A stretch of 64,000 bases of DNA, taken from Huintestinicola butyrica. Its GTDB lineage: Bacteria > Bacillota > Clostridia > Oscillospirales > Ruminococcaceae. This document shows positions 36,674-45,159 of the stretch, piece by piece (the stretch's first letter is position 1; every line of letters begins with the position of its first letter). Below the pieces are notes generated by a model, which worked only from the letters and a program-made list of their open reading frames with translations, was not told the origin of the DNA and did no database searches. The stretch spans positions 186,001 to 250,000 of the forward strand of contig NZ_JAOQKB010000002.1 of NCBI RefSeq assembly GCF_025567215.1. The letters run 5' to 3'. Position numbers and translations under genes: made by a program.

Positions 36674-36836
36674 AGAACCTGTCTTCATAAGAAATGTGTG
36701 CGGATTTTCGAGCATAATTTTGTTGCAGAGTAGGCAAAAATCCGCAGGCGGGCTTTCGCCCGGCAAGGATTTTTAACGCAGTCTGCGGCAAAATTTGCCG
36801 AAAAGACGTGCGCATATGCTTGTGAAGACGGGTTCT
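36674..36836. repeat. 163-bp imperfect inverted repeat inside the operon
   Basis: Outer arms start AGAACC(T)GTCTTCA and end TGAAGAC(G)GGTTCT, with about 28 bp of imperfect pairing. Inside are the smaller hairpins GGGCTTTCGCCC and GGCAAAATTTGCC. It fills the gap between two genes and ends at the stop codon of the upstream one. It may be a mobile intergenic unit or a processing/attenuation site that lowers expression of the downstream genes. Confidence 0.75.
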
Positions 36837-37495
36837 TATACAATACCCGCTGTCAGATACACCATATCAGTCTCTTTGTCATTTCGCACATCATCATTCC
36901 AGCTTATCTCGAGGATATAATAATCTACAAACCCCTGACCGCTGTTGTTTTCAGGCTGTATCTCATCGCTCTGCCAGTAAAGAGGCTCTGCATTCTCCTG
37001 CACTTTTTTATAGCTGTCGTATGACTCCTTGTGGAGACTGTCGTCAGCTTTTTTTCCGTCGCTGCCAAGATTGAGATACTTGCCCGAAGCAGCACTGCCG
37101 CTTTTGCTATAATAATGTGCAGTGCCGTCCTCATCAACATATTCGACGTCTCCGCTCACCTGCTGCTCCTGCGCCGGGAAAACAGTATAGGTAAAGTCGA
37201 TATTTGTGGTATGCGCTATCTGCAGCTTGTAATTTGACACAGATTCATCTGAATAAACGCTGAACACAAAGTCCTTTTTTCCTGCCTCGTCCTCAACATT
37301 TATTTCTCCGATATCAATGTTCTGCGAGCTTTCTTTCTGACCCGCTCCGATAATAAGAGCAGTGGGGGCATTTATCTTTGTTATGGTAGTCAGCCTGCGC
37401 TGGTATGTGAACCATGCGTATGCCGTTGCCGAACCTGCGAATATCAGCGCTGTCATTGCCAATGCAATAAGCAGCCGTTTTCCTTTGCCTTTCAT
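36836..37495 (-). CDS. SipW-type secreted protein with A-Y-A-W-F-T signal end
   Basis: 219 residues. The N-terminus is basic (MKGKGKR), then hydrophobic (about 8-24), then S-A-T-A-Y-A-W-F-T, the pattern of SipW-dependent signal peptides of TasA/camelysin-like proteins. The mature part is beta-rich and acidic. GGAGAGG precedes the ATG. The next gene upstream, 16 bp away, encodes another protein of this type. Probable role: fibre or surface subunit cut by one of the two signal peptidases of the locus. Confidence 0.8.
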   Translation of the reverse strand: MKGKGKRLLIALAMTALIFAGSATAYAWFTYQRRLTTITKINAPTALIIGAGQKESSQNIDIGEINVEDEAGKKDFVFSVYSDESVSNYKLQIAHTTNIDFTYTVFPAQEQQVSGDVEYVDEDGTAHYYSKSGSAASGKYLNLGSDGKKADDSLHKESYDSYKKVQENAEPLYWQSDEIQPENNSGQGFVDYYILEISWNDDVRNDKETDMVYLTAGIV

Positions 37496-37511
37496 CTGAA
37501 CCTCTCCACAA

Positions 37512-38498
37512 TCACTGCTCGGTATTTGATACCTGCAGCTCGATATATCCTACTTTTTTGCCTATCTTCTGGTCTGCTTCGTTCCAATAGGCATTGACCG
37601 TGATGTATTGATCGCTGTTGACACCCGTAATGCTGTTAAGCTCGTCCTCGGATATGGAAATATCCCCATCGGAATCGGCAAAATATCTGCCGGGGTTCTT
37701 TGCCATGTCTTTTTTTAATGCTGCCGTGTCCTCATCTGAGATAAGCTTGCTGTGATCGTTTCCGACAAAGCCGATGTCATCCTGCGGAAGTATAAGCTGA
37801 GCTGCCATGTATGGCCACACCCAGTAGATATCCTGCCTGTATGCCGTATCCGTTTTTACATTCTGCCGGGAAAAATCAAACGTATCTGTTATCATATCAG
37901 AATAAAGCCCTGTTTTTTCATCATAACTCCTGAAAAAAAGGATATGACCCTTCACAAGCTCAGCCTCAGGCTCCCCTGCATCTATTATGCAGTCGGTATT
38001 GTCCTTATTGGGCTGTGCAGCCGACGTGTAAAGAACGGTATCAAGTGAAAAAGTAAGGTCAAGCTGCTCAAGGTCACGGTTGGGAATAACATAAAATGTG
38101 AGCATTCCAGAGCTTCCCGGCTGTATGCCTGTTCCGGATTTAGATGAGTTGCCGAAATTGCTGTCGTCGCTCATGACCCATTTTACAGAAGCTCTGCCGC
38201 TGCCTGTGGAAACGGGAGATATCCTGCCGAACAGACTGCCTGTGCTGATATTGCTACGGCTTATACCGTCAGCTGCGGTAAGGTAATCATCATATATGCC
38301 GCTTTCCCCCACAGCTGCAAGCTCAAAATCCGCATCTGTGGCCTTCAGCGCCGCCATATCCCCGGAGGTCTCCTTGTTGTTGGTGAACCAGCCGAAAGAA
38401 TAGAAAGCAGCCAGAAGCATGATAAGTGCGCCTGCCGCACAAAGCATAAATATTATAGGCTTTGCACTGCCCGATATATTCTTGCCGTCCTTTGCCAC
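37512..38498 (-). CDS. SipW-type secreted protein with F-G-W-F-T-N-N signal end
   Basis: 328 residues, starting at a GTG with AAAGGAG 9 bp upstream. A hydrophobic helix (about 14-33) leads into F-Y-S-F-G-W-F-T-N-N-K-E-T, close to the cleavage zone of the major secreted protein at 46082 (Y-A-W-F-T-M-N-K-E-V). The outer domain contains an EF-hand-like D-S-D-G-D-I-S-I-S-E, reminiscent of dockerin or calcium loops. The end I-G-Y-I-E-L-Q-V-S-N is a beta strand. Function inferred only from locus and signal type. Confidence 0.78.
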   Translation of the reverse strand: MAKDGKNISGSAKPIIFMLCAAGALIMLLAAFYSFGWFTNNKETSGDMAALKATDADFELAAVGESGIYDDYLTAADGISRSNISTGSLFGRISPVSTGSGRASVKWVMSDDSNFGNSSKSGTGIQPGSSGMLTFYVIPNRDLEQLDLTFSLDTVLYTSAAQPNKDNTDCIIDAGEPEAELVKGHILFFRSYDEKTGLYSDMITDTFDFSRQNVKTDTAYRQDIYWVWPYMAAQLILPQDDIGFVGNDHSKLISDEDTAALKKDMAKNPGRYFADSDGDISISEDELNSITGVNSDQYITVNAYWNEADQKIGKKVGYIELQVSNTEQ

Positions 38499-38534
38499 AG
38501 CAGACCGCTCCTTTCCCGCATATATTGGTACTGA

Positions 38535-38795
38535 TTATTTTTTCTTCTTTTTCTTATCCTGCTTTTCAGCCATATAGGCATCAAGCTTTTTCTGCATTTC
38601 AGCCATATGATTACGGCAGGCGGATATTTCGCCCGTGTATTTGTTGAACCATTCAACGTCCGCTTCGTTAGGTTCCTCCTGCAAAAGAATAGCCTGAACA
38701 AGAGCTGACTGGGAACGTGAACGCTTTCTCTCGATCTCTTCTATGGTCGCTCTGCATCTTTTTATTTCCTGCTTGTACTTTTTCTGTTCAAACAT
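38535..38795 (-). CDS. Small basic coiled-coil protein of the SipW locus
   Basis: 86 residues, helical throughout, with the heptad-like stretch I-K-R-C-R-A-T-I-E-E-I-E-R-K-R and a tail of six Lys. GAGGAGAG precedes the ATG. No signal or membrane segment, so it is likely cytoplasmic and could bind the coiled-coil DUF2357-like protein or the inner membrane surface. I do not recognise a family. Confidence 0.7.
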   Translation of the reverse strand: MFEQKKYKQEIKRCRATIEEIERKRSRSQSALVQAILLQEEPNEADVEWFNKYTGEISACRNHMAEMQKKLDAYMAEKQDKKKKKK

Positions 38796-38815
38796 AATGC
38801 GCTCTCCTCTGTATT

Positions 38816-39250
38816 TTAATTTCCGAGCTTGTCCACAGACTCGATTATCGCCCTTAATTCGTCATAACCCTTGTCAAGGTGATCGGCAACATCGTGAAAC
38901 GCCTGTGAAGCTTCGGGAAGCTTATCTCTCATCTGTTCGGGGTACTTTATGAAACAGTAGTGTATCTCGTTTATAATTTTCTGCTTTTCGGTGTAATCGC
39001 TAACACAGAATATCATTGCCCTTGCTGCTCCGAGGTCGGATACCGCCATGCTGTAATGCAGGTCATAGTCCGTTCCCTTTTCGCTGTAGGTGTCGATCTC
39101 TTTGGCTGCCTGCAAAAGGTTTTCCTCAAACTGCGCAATGTAATCGGTGCGAATCCTCTGGCGCTCATTAAAATAAAGCCCTGCAAAAACAAACACAGCC
39201 AGAAGCGAGGCCACAGCCACAAGAATAGCCGTTATCATTTTGGCTTTCAT
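38816..39250 (-). CDS. Membrane-anchored helical protein of the SipW locus
   Basis: 144 residues. One N-terminal membrane helix (about 7-26) followed by an all-helical domain with acidic ends. AGGAAA precedes the ATG at 39250. It lies 24 bp after the first signal peptidase gene and 20 bp before the small coiled-coil gene. The topology (short basic inside, large part outside) is by the positive-inside rule. Not recognised. Confidence 0.7.
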   Translation of the reverse strand: MKAKMITAILVAVASLLAVFVFAGLYFNERQRIRTDYIAQFEENLLQAAKEIDTYSEKGTDYDLHYSMAVSDLGAARAMIFCVSDYTEKQKIINEIHYCFIKYPEQMRDKLPEASQAFHDVADHLDKGYDELRAIIESVDKLGN

Positions 39251-39274
39251 GATTTTTTCCTGATTCAGATGTCC

Positions 39275-39931
39275 TCACTCCTTTTTATCGTCAGTGTTTT
39301 CAGGCTCGTAGCCCTGTTCATAAAGCTTTTGCTTTTCCTTTTCGATAGCCTCACGCACTGCATCATCATTATTTTTCCTGTTTGCCCTGCATTCGGCTGA
39401 GACCTTTGCAATAGTAATGACCTCATACACGGCAGTTGCGGACATTACTATGACCACGGCTGCAAGTATCAGCTTTTTTGCCGATGCAAAGGAATTGAGC
39501 CACCTGAGAAATCTGACCTTACCCGTGTATTTTCCAACAATAGTGTCAGATGTCACAGTGGAAGGATCCTCAGCGCTGTTGGCGTCTCCCTTTGTAACAA
39601 AGCTGCCGTCATCAAGTATCCTCACTATCCTGTGGGTGTTGAGCATACCGTATATTGCGCTGTCATGAGAATAAAAACAGATTATATCCCCTGCTTTAAG
39701 CTCCGAGCTGTCTGTCTTTTCTATCATGATATAGTCGCCGCTGTGAATGGACGGCTCCATGCTTCCGCTGACGGCCTTGACAATACTCCTACCGAAAAGC
39801 ACCGCAGGCTTGTTCTGCATATTTGATATCATTATGTATGCCGTCAGCATCGTTATGATTATCAGCACTGCCCATGCAATAAACTGACCTGCCGGCTTTA
39901 TCACATTTGCGCCTGATTTGCTCTTTGCCAT
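39275..39931 (-). CDS. SipW-type signal peptidase I (first copy)
   Basis: 218 residues. N-terminal membrane helix (about 14-36), catalytic Ser57 in V-S-G-S-M-E-P-S, and His100 in N-T-H-R-I-V at the place where bacterial type I peptidases have Lys; this Ser/His dyad defines the ER/SipW class. T-K-G-D-A-N-S-A-E-D-P is the conserved box after it. A second hydrophobic helix lies near 152-171, followed by a charged cytoplasmic tail. It should cut the A-W-F-T type precursors of the locus on the outer face of the membrane. Confidence 0.93.
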   Translation of the reverse strand: MAKSKSGANVIKPAGQFIAWAVLIIITMLTAYIMISNMQNKPAVLFGRSIVKAVSGSMEPSIHSGDYIMIEKTDSSELKAGDIICFYSHDSAIYGMLNTHRIVRILDDGSFVTKGDANSAEDPSTVTSDTIVGKYTGKVRFLRWLNSFASAKKLILAAVVIVMSATAVYEVITIAKVSAECRANRKNNDDAVREAIEKEKQKLYEQGYEPENTDDKKE

Positions 39932-39946
39932 AGGAAGCTGCCTTTC

Positions 39947-41926
39947 TTAGTATTCTTTCTTAATCTTTCTGACAAGCTTTGTTATAAAGCTTACGTGATA
40001 TTTTCTGAAAAGCTCCTTCATCTGCCTGTCATAAGCCCTCTGCTCCTTGGGAGAACGCTGAACAGGCATCTGTGCAGGCATAACATAAACCTTTTTGCGC
40101 TTTTTGGCAAACAGTGCCTTGAAGCGCTGCTTTGTTCTCTGCCTGAAATTCGGCGCATACTTTTCGTAAAGCACCTGCATCTCAGCCATTTCCTTTTCAT
40201 CACGCTGAGCCTGAGCCTTGGCGGCAGCCTCGGCAGCTATACGCTCGATAAGCTTCGGATCGTCCGAATCGCCCTCTCTGATAACAGCGCCGTCCTGCCT
40301 TATAAGGGATAAGAGCCTGCGCAGGCTGCGCCTGATAATATGGACAGGATTTTTTGAATACTCGGGATATATCTCGTCAAAGCTTTTCTGCTCAAGATAT
40401 GCACGCATTTCTTTAAGCTTTTCCGCTCTGAGCTTTTCCCTCTCCTCACGCTCGTGCCTGAGACGTTCTTCCTCTTCCTTCTGGCTCTGCTTTTCGGATT
40501 CAAGCTTGTCCATCTCGGCATTTATCATCTTTTCAAGCTCATCACGCTCGGCATCAAGGCGCTTCTGCTCTTCCAGCTCGGCACGTTCACGCTCTATGCG
40601 CTCACGTTCAAGACGTTCCTGTTCTTCACGCTCAATGCGTTTCTTTTCCAGCCTGAGAGCTTCAAGGCGGGCTTTTTCAAGCCGCTCCTGCTCCTCACGT
40701 TCAGCCTTTTCTCTGGCAAGCCTGCGTTCTTCTTCAATACGTCTTTCCTCTTCCTGTCTTCTGCGCTCCTTTTCCTCGGCTTCCAGCCGCTTCTGTTCTT
40801 CCGCTTTGTAGTATTCGGTCTCTATCTTTATTATCTTGTCGATCTCGGCAAGTATTTTTTCGCTTTCGGAAATGTTATCCTGAACCAAATCGGCATCATC
40901 GGTCAGCCTGTCACCGTCAATGACAAGCTCATGCTCATCATAGCTCACCTTGTCAAATTTTCTCAGCACACGGGGTGCGGCAGCCTTGCTCTTCTGGGTT
41001 TTAAGCACCTCAGCTTCGCTGTCCTGAGTAAACGACCTGAAAAGCAGGAGATTAAGTGCCGAAAGGTCATAAAGATTTTCCACATACTCCTTATCGGGCT
41101 TCTGTGCCGAATCGGAAACATTTATCTCATAGCCTGTTTTGTCATACCCCTCAATGAACTGCCATAGCACAAGGCACGCCTTGTGGTCAACGTTTTTCAT
41201 AATCGCATTCGTTCTCATAACAGGCGGACGGATATAGTTCTGTCCCATCTGCTGGCAGAAAGGCGATGACTTGTAGCTTTCAACTATCCTGCGTATTTTT
41301 TCAACTCTGTCCCATAGGGTAGAGCCGTTTTCATCGGCAGCTTCAAGTGAGTCGGAGGTCTCGATGTTCAGCGTCATTTTCATTTTTCTGCCGCTGCCCG
41401 ATTCAAAAGCCGTGTTGTACTCCATAGCAAATACTTCTTCGCTGGAGGATACGGCTTTAAGCTTTTCATACCGCTTGTTTACGAAAATAAAAAGCCTGTC
41501 TATAAGAGTGTTTACAAATTTATTCTCATAGGTAAGATAGCTTTCTTCCTTATGTATATTCAGCACCTTGGAGGGGGTTATCTTTCCTGTTTCGGGGTCA
41601 ACGCTCTGGATAAGGTCGGTGTGCTGGGCAAGATGCTTTACAGAATCCACCGTTATCTTCTTGGAAAGCGCAATGGGAACGACTTCCTCCACATTGATAA
41701 TAGTCTTGCTCGGATTTCTGATAACATTGTCGATAGAGACAAGTCCTGTTTCTATCGCCTCCACCCAGCTTACGTCAATGTCCTTTTCCAATATCCTGCG
41801 GTTGAGCGCAATGGTGCTTCGGCTGTGAGAAAGTGATGTGCGGAAGCTTTCATATAGTCTGTCACTGTCAAGCTGATCTGTGCAGTCCTTGAATTTTTCA
41901 AACCATTCACTGTAGGCTTCGTTCAC
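39947..41926 (-). CDS. DUF2357-like protein with a long coiled coil (McrC-position partner of the AAA ATPase)
   Basis: 659 residues from the GTG at 41926, which has GGAGGAG at ideal spacing; an earlier GTG at 41944 has none. Residues about 65-160 match the DUF2357 style: R-N-P, E-E-V-V-P-I, L-A-Q-H-T, K-V-L-N-I, E-E-S-Y-L-T-Y-E-N-K-F-V-N-T-L-I. The middle (about 380-520) is a nearly pure Glu/Arg/Lys coiled coil. The C-terminal ~130 residues are strongly basic. The PD-(D/E)xK nuclease motif found in McrC and in many DUF2357 proteins is not visible. No membrane segment. It directly follows the McrB-like ATPase gene (56 bp), as McrC follows McrB. Confidence 0.78.
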   Translation of the reverse strand: MNEAYSEWFEKFKDCTDQLDSDRLYESFRTSLSHSRSTIALNRRILEKDIDVSWVEAIETGLVSIDNVIRNPSKTIINVEEVVPIALSKKITVDSVKHLAQHTDLIQSVDPETGKITPSKVLNIHKEESYLTYENKFVNTLIDRLFIFVNKRYEKLKAVSSSEEVFAMEYNTAFESGSGRKMKMTLNIETSDSLEAADENGSTLWDRVEKIRRIVESYKSSPFCQQMGQNYIRPPVMRTNAIMKNVDHKACLVLWQFIEGYDKTGYEINVSDSAQKPDKEYVENLYDLSALNLLLFRSFTQDSEAEVLKTQKSKAAAPRVLRKFDKVSYDEHELVIDGDRLTDDADLVQDNISESEKILAEIDKIIKIETEYYKAEEQKRLEAEEKERRRQEEERRIEEERRLAREKAEREEQERLEKARLEALRLEKKRIEREEQERLERERIERERAELEEQKRLDAERDELEKMINAEMDKLESEKQSQKEEEERLRHEREEREKLRAEKLKEMRAYLEQKSFDEIYPEYSKNPVHIIRRSLRRLLSLIRQDGAVIREGDSDDPKLIERIAAEAAAKAQAQRDEKEMAEMQVLYEKYAPNFRQRTKQRFKALFAKKRKKVYVMPAQMPVQRSPKEQRAYDRQMKELFRKYHVSFITKLVRKIKKEY

Positions 41927-41982
41927 TTTCTCTCCTCCTTTCACTGCGCCGTTATCCGCAGATAATATTTACTTTACAGCTG

Positions 41983-43569
41983 TCAGAACAACTTCCGGAG
42001 CCTTTCCAGATATGCTATTGATTCCTTCATGGAATTTCTGCCGAAGAGCTTCTGGAGATATATGCAAAGGTCTCTCAGCTCATCACGGAGCAATGCAAGA
42101 TTAAGGGACTCAAACTTTCTGAAAATCTTTGTGGCAAGAACATAATCCACGCCGTCAAGCTCGTCTCCTCCGCAGGCAACATATACGGGCACAAACAAAT
42201 TCATCTGCTTGATGATACGGTTACCGAAAGCAACTCGCAGTCTTTCGATTACCCAAAGGTCAAGCTGCTGTATCTTTTTCAGTATGTCCTGACTGAGGGG
42301 ATACATCTGAAAAGCTTCACTGAACAGCGAATCCAGATGTGAAAAGCTCAGGTTCATTGGAGGCGTATCGGGTGCCTCAAAAGCAATACCCTTGGAATCC
42401 AGATTTATGGGCTGGGCACGGTCATATACCTTATCGGAGATAGCAAATGTGGAGTCATCGTTGTTTGCCGTACCGACGTACCATATGTTCTGAGGTATTC
42501 TCAGCATTCCGTGGTCAAGATGCTCGGGGTCGGTGCTCCAAACATTGGGAACAAGGTCCAGCTTCCACTCATCGGAATTTGGCATTTCAAGGATTGACAG
42601 CATTTCCGCAAAGTAATACTCAACTCGTGCGATGTTCATTTCGTCCAGCAGGATAAAGTTAACATCATCATTATATGAGCTGGAGTATATTCTCTTCAAT
42701 ACTTCCGTTTCGTTAAAGTTCTTGGTAAACTCGTTGAAATATCCGAAAAGCTCTGTACGGTCTCTCCATGAGGGCTGAACAGATGCTATCGTGGTGTCAT
42801 TCTGCAGGAACTTGCCGAATGAGTATGGAAGCGAAGTTTTACCTGTACCGGAAATACCCTGTAAAATGATAAGCTTTGTTGAAGCCATGCCCGCTATGAA
42901 CAGTCTTACCGTTCTTATGTCGTAATAAAGGTGCATACGTGAGCAGGCAAAATTTCTGTAATTTTCGCATATAGCCGCCAGAGTGATACTGTTGTCATAA
43001 TCGGGAGCGATATAGTTTTTGTAGTAGTTATCAACTTCAATAAGCTTGGAAAATCTCACATCGGAGGTCTGTATTACGCCGTTAACGGCAGCAGGCTGTT
43101 CGGACTCCGCAGGTGCTTCGCCCTGACTGTATTCCAAGCTCTGAGAAAGGCCATATCCGCCTGAGGGAAGTGCTGCAGCTCCCGCAGGAACACCTATCTG
43201 AGCTACCTTCATAGCCATGATCTCGTCTTTTTCCTTTGTAAGCTTTATGACCTGACGCTGGAGCACACCCAGCTCCTCTATAACGTCCTCATCACCCACT
43301 ATAGAATGCCTGAAACGGACATATTTCCTTATGAGCATAACTATCAGGAATATTATCAGCGCAAAAATAGCAGCCACTATTATAAGCGACAAAACAGCAA
43401 AGACCCATTCCAGCGCGTTAAAGTTGCCTGAATAGTCCTTGAATATCTTTGCATATTCCGATATGTTGAATATCTGCTTCAAACCCTCCCAAAGACCTTT
43501 GAATATCATTCCAAAGCCTTTGAGGATTTCGGATATGAAAACGAAAAACCATTTCAAGAAGTCATTCAT
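41983..43569 (-). CDS. Membrane-anchored McrB-like AAA+ ATPase
   Basis: 528 residues. An amphipathic N-terminus (1-50), a strong membrane helix (about 54-80), a short coiled coil (95-120), a low-complexity linker, then an AAA+ domain: Walker A GISGTGKT (238-245), Walker B with the McrB-style D-E-M-N-I-A-R-V-E-Y-Y-F (309-320), sensor region G-T-A-N-N-D-D-S (366-373), and D-K-V-Y-D-R-A (379-385) with the likely Arg finger. McrB is normally soluble; the membrane helix here is unusual. GGAG precedes the ATG. The gene stands between a signal peptidase gene and the DUF2357-like gene, so an envelope-linked task is more likely than DNA restriction. Confidence 0.88.
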   Translation of the reverse strand: MNDFLKWFFVFISEILKGFGMIFKGLWEGLKQIFNISEYAKIFKDYSGNFNALEWVFAVLSLIIVAAIFALIIFLIVMLIRKYVRFRHSIVGDEDVIEELGVLQRQVIKLTKEKDEIMAMKVAQIGVPAGAAALPSGGYGLSQSLEYSQGEAPAESEQPAAVNGVIQTSDVRFSKLIEVDNYYKNYIAPDYDNSITLAAICENYRNFACSRMHLYYDIRTVRLFIAGMASTKLIILQGISGTGKTSLPYSFGKFLQNDTTIASVQPSWRDRTELFGYFNEFTKNFNETEVLKRIYSSSYNDDVNFILLDEMNIARVEYYFAEMLSILEMPNSDEWKLDLVPNVWSTDPEHLDHGMLRIPQNIWYVGTANNDDSTFAISDKVYDRAQPINLDSKGIAFEAPDTPPMNLSFSHLDSLFSEAFQMYPLSQDILKKIQQLDLWVIERLRVAFGNRIIKQMNLFVPVYVACGGDELDGVDYVLATKIFRKFESLNLALLRDELRDLCIYLQKLFGRNSMKESIAYLERLRKLF

Positions 43570-43601
43570 ATGCTTACTCCAAACTTATACGAAAGAACGT
43601 A

Positions 43602-44255
43602 TCATTCGTCATTTTTTTCATCAGACTGAGCTTCTTTTTTCTTCTGCTCAGCAAGATATTCCTCGATCGCCCTTTTCTTTATCTCTTCCTCGTCTATCTC
43701 GGGCTTTGCGGCAGTCTTGACCTCAACAATAACTGCCATAAGCTTATAAAGCTCAAAAAGGAAAAATATCGCCATAGGAATGATTATGCAGATAAAGAAG
43801 CCTGTCTTTGTCCTTAAAAAGCTCATTACCTTTCCAAAGCCGTTTATCTTGGTGCCTGTCCACTTGCCGATAATATCAACGGGATAAACATTAAGGCTGT
43901 CCTTGATGTCGTTATTATCACCCTTGGTGGTAAAGCTGATATTGTCACCTGTGTTATTGACAGCGATTATTCTGTGGGTGTTCTTTACCCTCTGACCGTT
44001 GATAAGAGTCCAGAATGTGATAACATCGCCCTCTTCAAGCGTATAGACATCATCTATTTCCCTGTCAATAATGAAATCGTCCTTTGCAAAGGTGGGAAGC
44101 ATCGAATCTGACTCAACAGTAAGGGGAACATATCCGAAAAGGCTTGCAACACCGTTGTTCCTGTCGGACGAGAACACAAGTATCGTTACGATAAGAGCGA
44201 AAGCCAGGATAATCCACGCTATCACCGTTATAATATTGTTCAGTATTTTTTTCAT
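43602..44255 (-). CDS. SipW-type signal peptidase I (second copy)
   Basis: 217 residues from the ATG at 44255 (AAAGGA upstream; a GTG at 44276 is an alternative). Membrane helix about 8-28, catalytic Ser51 in E-S-D-S-M-L-P-T, His94 in N-T-H-R-I-I, and the box T-K-G-D-N-N-D. A second hydrophobic segment is at about 150-170, and the tail is rich in Glu/Lys. It belongs to the same Ser/His class as the copy at 39275, but the two differ widely, so they may prefer different precursors. Confidence 0.92.
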   Translation of the reverse strand: MKKILNNIITVIAWIILAFALIVTILVFSSDRNNGVASLFGYVPLTVESDSMLPTFAKDDFIIDREIDDVYTLEEGDVITFWTLINGQRVKNTHRIIAVNNTGDNISFTTKGDNNDIKDSLNVYPVDIIGKWTGTKINGFGKVMSFLRTKTGFFICIIIPMAIFFLFELYKLMAVIVEVKTAAKPEIDEEEIKKRAIEEYLAEQKKKEAQSDEKNDE

Positions 44256-44305
44256 TTTACGAGCATTTCCTTTCACTTCATTATGTTTGGATATTATGCT
44301 GTTTA

Positions 44306-45091
44306 TCAGGTATTTTCTATAATTTTGAATTTCATGCTGAGTTTCATCGTTCCGCCGATAATGTTATCCAGGCAGTCAGGGTCGTTGCCCTCAAGCCATA
44401 TAACAACGGTGTATTTATCCTTTGCACCTAGACTGAATTTATCGTTTTTGGTGCTCATTACCACTGTTGAAGACTGAAACTCCTTATCGCAGTCGCTTTC
44501 CTTGCCTGTTCCGTCGGATTTGGTCTTGCCGTAAACAGTCTTTTCACCGTTTTCATAAACAGCTATCCTTACAGCCTCGTCAACGCCGTTGGTGATGTTC
44601 TCCATGGTCATTTCGCCGCTGTAAGCCACGGTATCGTTTCCCGAATTTATAAGATAAAATGTGTAAGCAATGTAGTTATCGCCGTTGTGAGTGCCGTTTA
44701 TTTTGTCGATATTCAAAGGCAGATCTTCTCCGCTTATGTTCGTCATATCATAAACAATATCCGCATTAAGAGTAGCTATCGATTTTTCATACTCGGGTGT
44801 TTCCGAAAGAGTAAGTCCCTGATTTACCATATCGTATTTATTGACGGTAACGGTAAAGCTTCCGAACCTGTCATAAAAATAGGACACCGCATATGCAATA
44901 GCCACAAGAGCTATCAGAACCACCAGAAGAACACTTATTACACGGACTACGACATTATGACGTCTCGCCTCCGCCGCAGTTCGCCGCAGGGTGAGAATAT
45001 CGGCAGCCCTGTTCCTGCCGTCCTGCTCGGTCTCGGTATATGTATCGGCAGGTTCAGCATTATCCACCGTTTTTATTTCATCTTTAGTCAA
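44306..45091 (-). CDS. Membrane-targeted protein related to the major SipW substrate
   Basis: 261 residues, starting at a TTG with GGAG 8 bp upstream. A long cytoplasmic N-terminus (about 1-45) comes before the hydrophobic helix (about 46-70), ending Y-D-R-F-G-S-F-T-V-T-V-N. The C-terminus Y-T-V-V-I-W-L-E-G-N-D-P-D-C-L-D-N matches the V-V-R-V-W-L-E-G-E-S-A-S-C-I-N-D-N of the protein at 46082, showing a shared beta-sandwich end. It may be a membrane-bound starter or minor subunit. Confidence 0.78.
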   Translation of the reverse strand: MTKDEIKTVDNAEPADTYTETEQDGRNRAADILTLRRTAAEARRHNVVVRVISVLLVVLIALVAIAYAVSYFYDRFGSFTVTVNKYDMVNQGLTLSETPEYEKSIATLNADIVYDMTNISGEDLPLNIDKINGTHNGDNYIAYTFYLINSGNDTVAYSGEMTMENITNGVDEAVRIAVYENGEKTVYGKTKSDGTGKESDCDKEFQSSTVVMSTKNDKFSLGAKDKYTVVIWLEGNDPDCLDNIIGGTMKLSMKFKIIENT

Positions 45092-45159
45092 GATCAGAAC
45101 TCCATTCTATACAGTAATATTTAAATTGCCGAAAATCTCATCCTGTAATGCTCATGATG

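Noticed and set aside
40218..41167. Ser/Arg-rich and Leu/Phe-rich plus-strand frames
   Set aside because: They are antisense of the Glu/Arg/Lys coiled coil; the composition is a by-product.
39947..43569. A normal McrBC restriction system
   Set aside because: The ATPase has a membrane helix, the partner lacks a visible nuclease motif, and all neighbours are export or surface genes.
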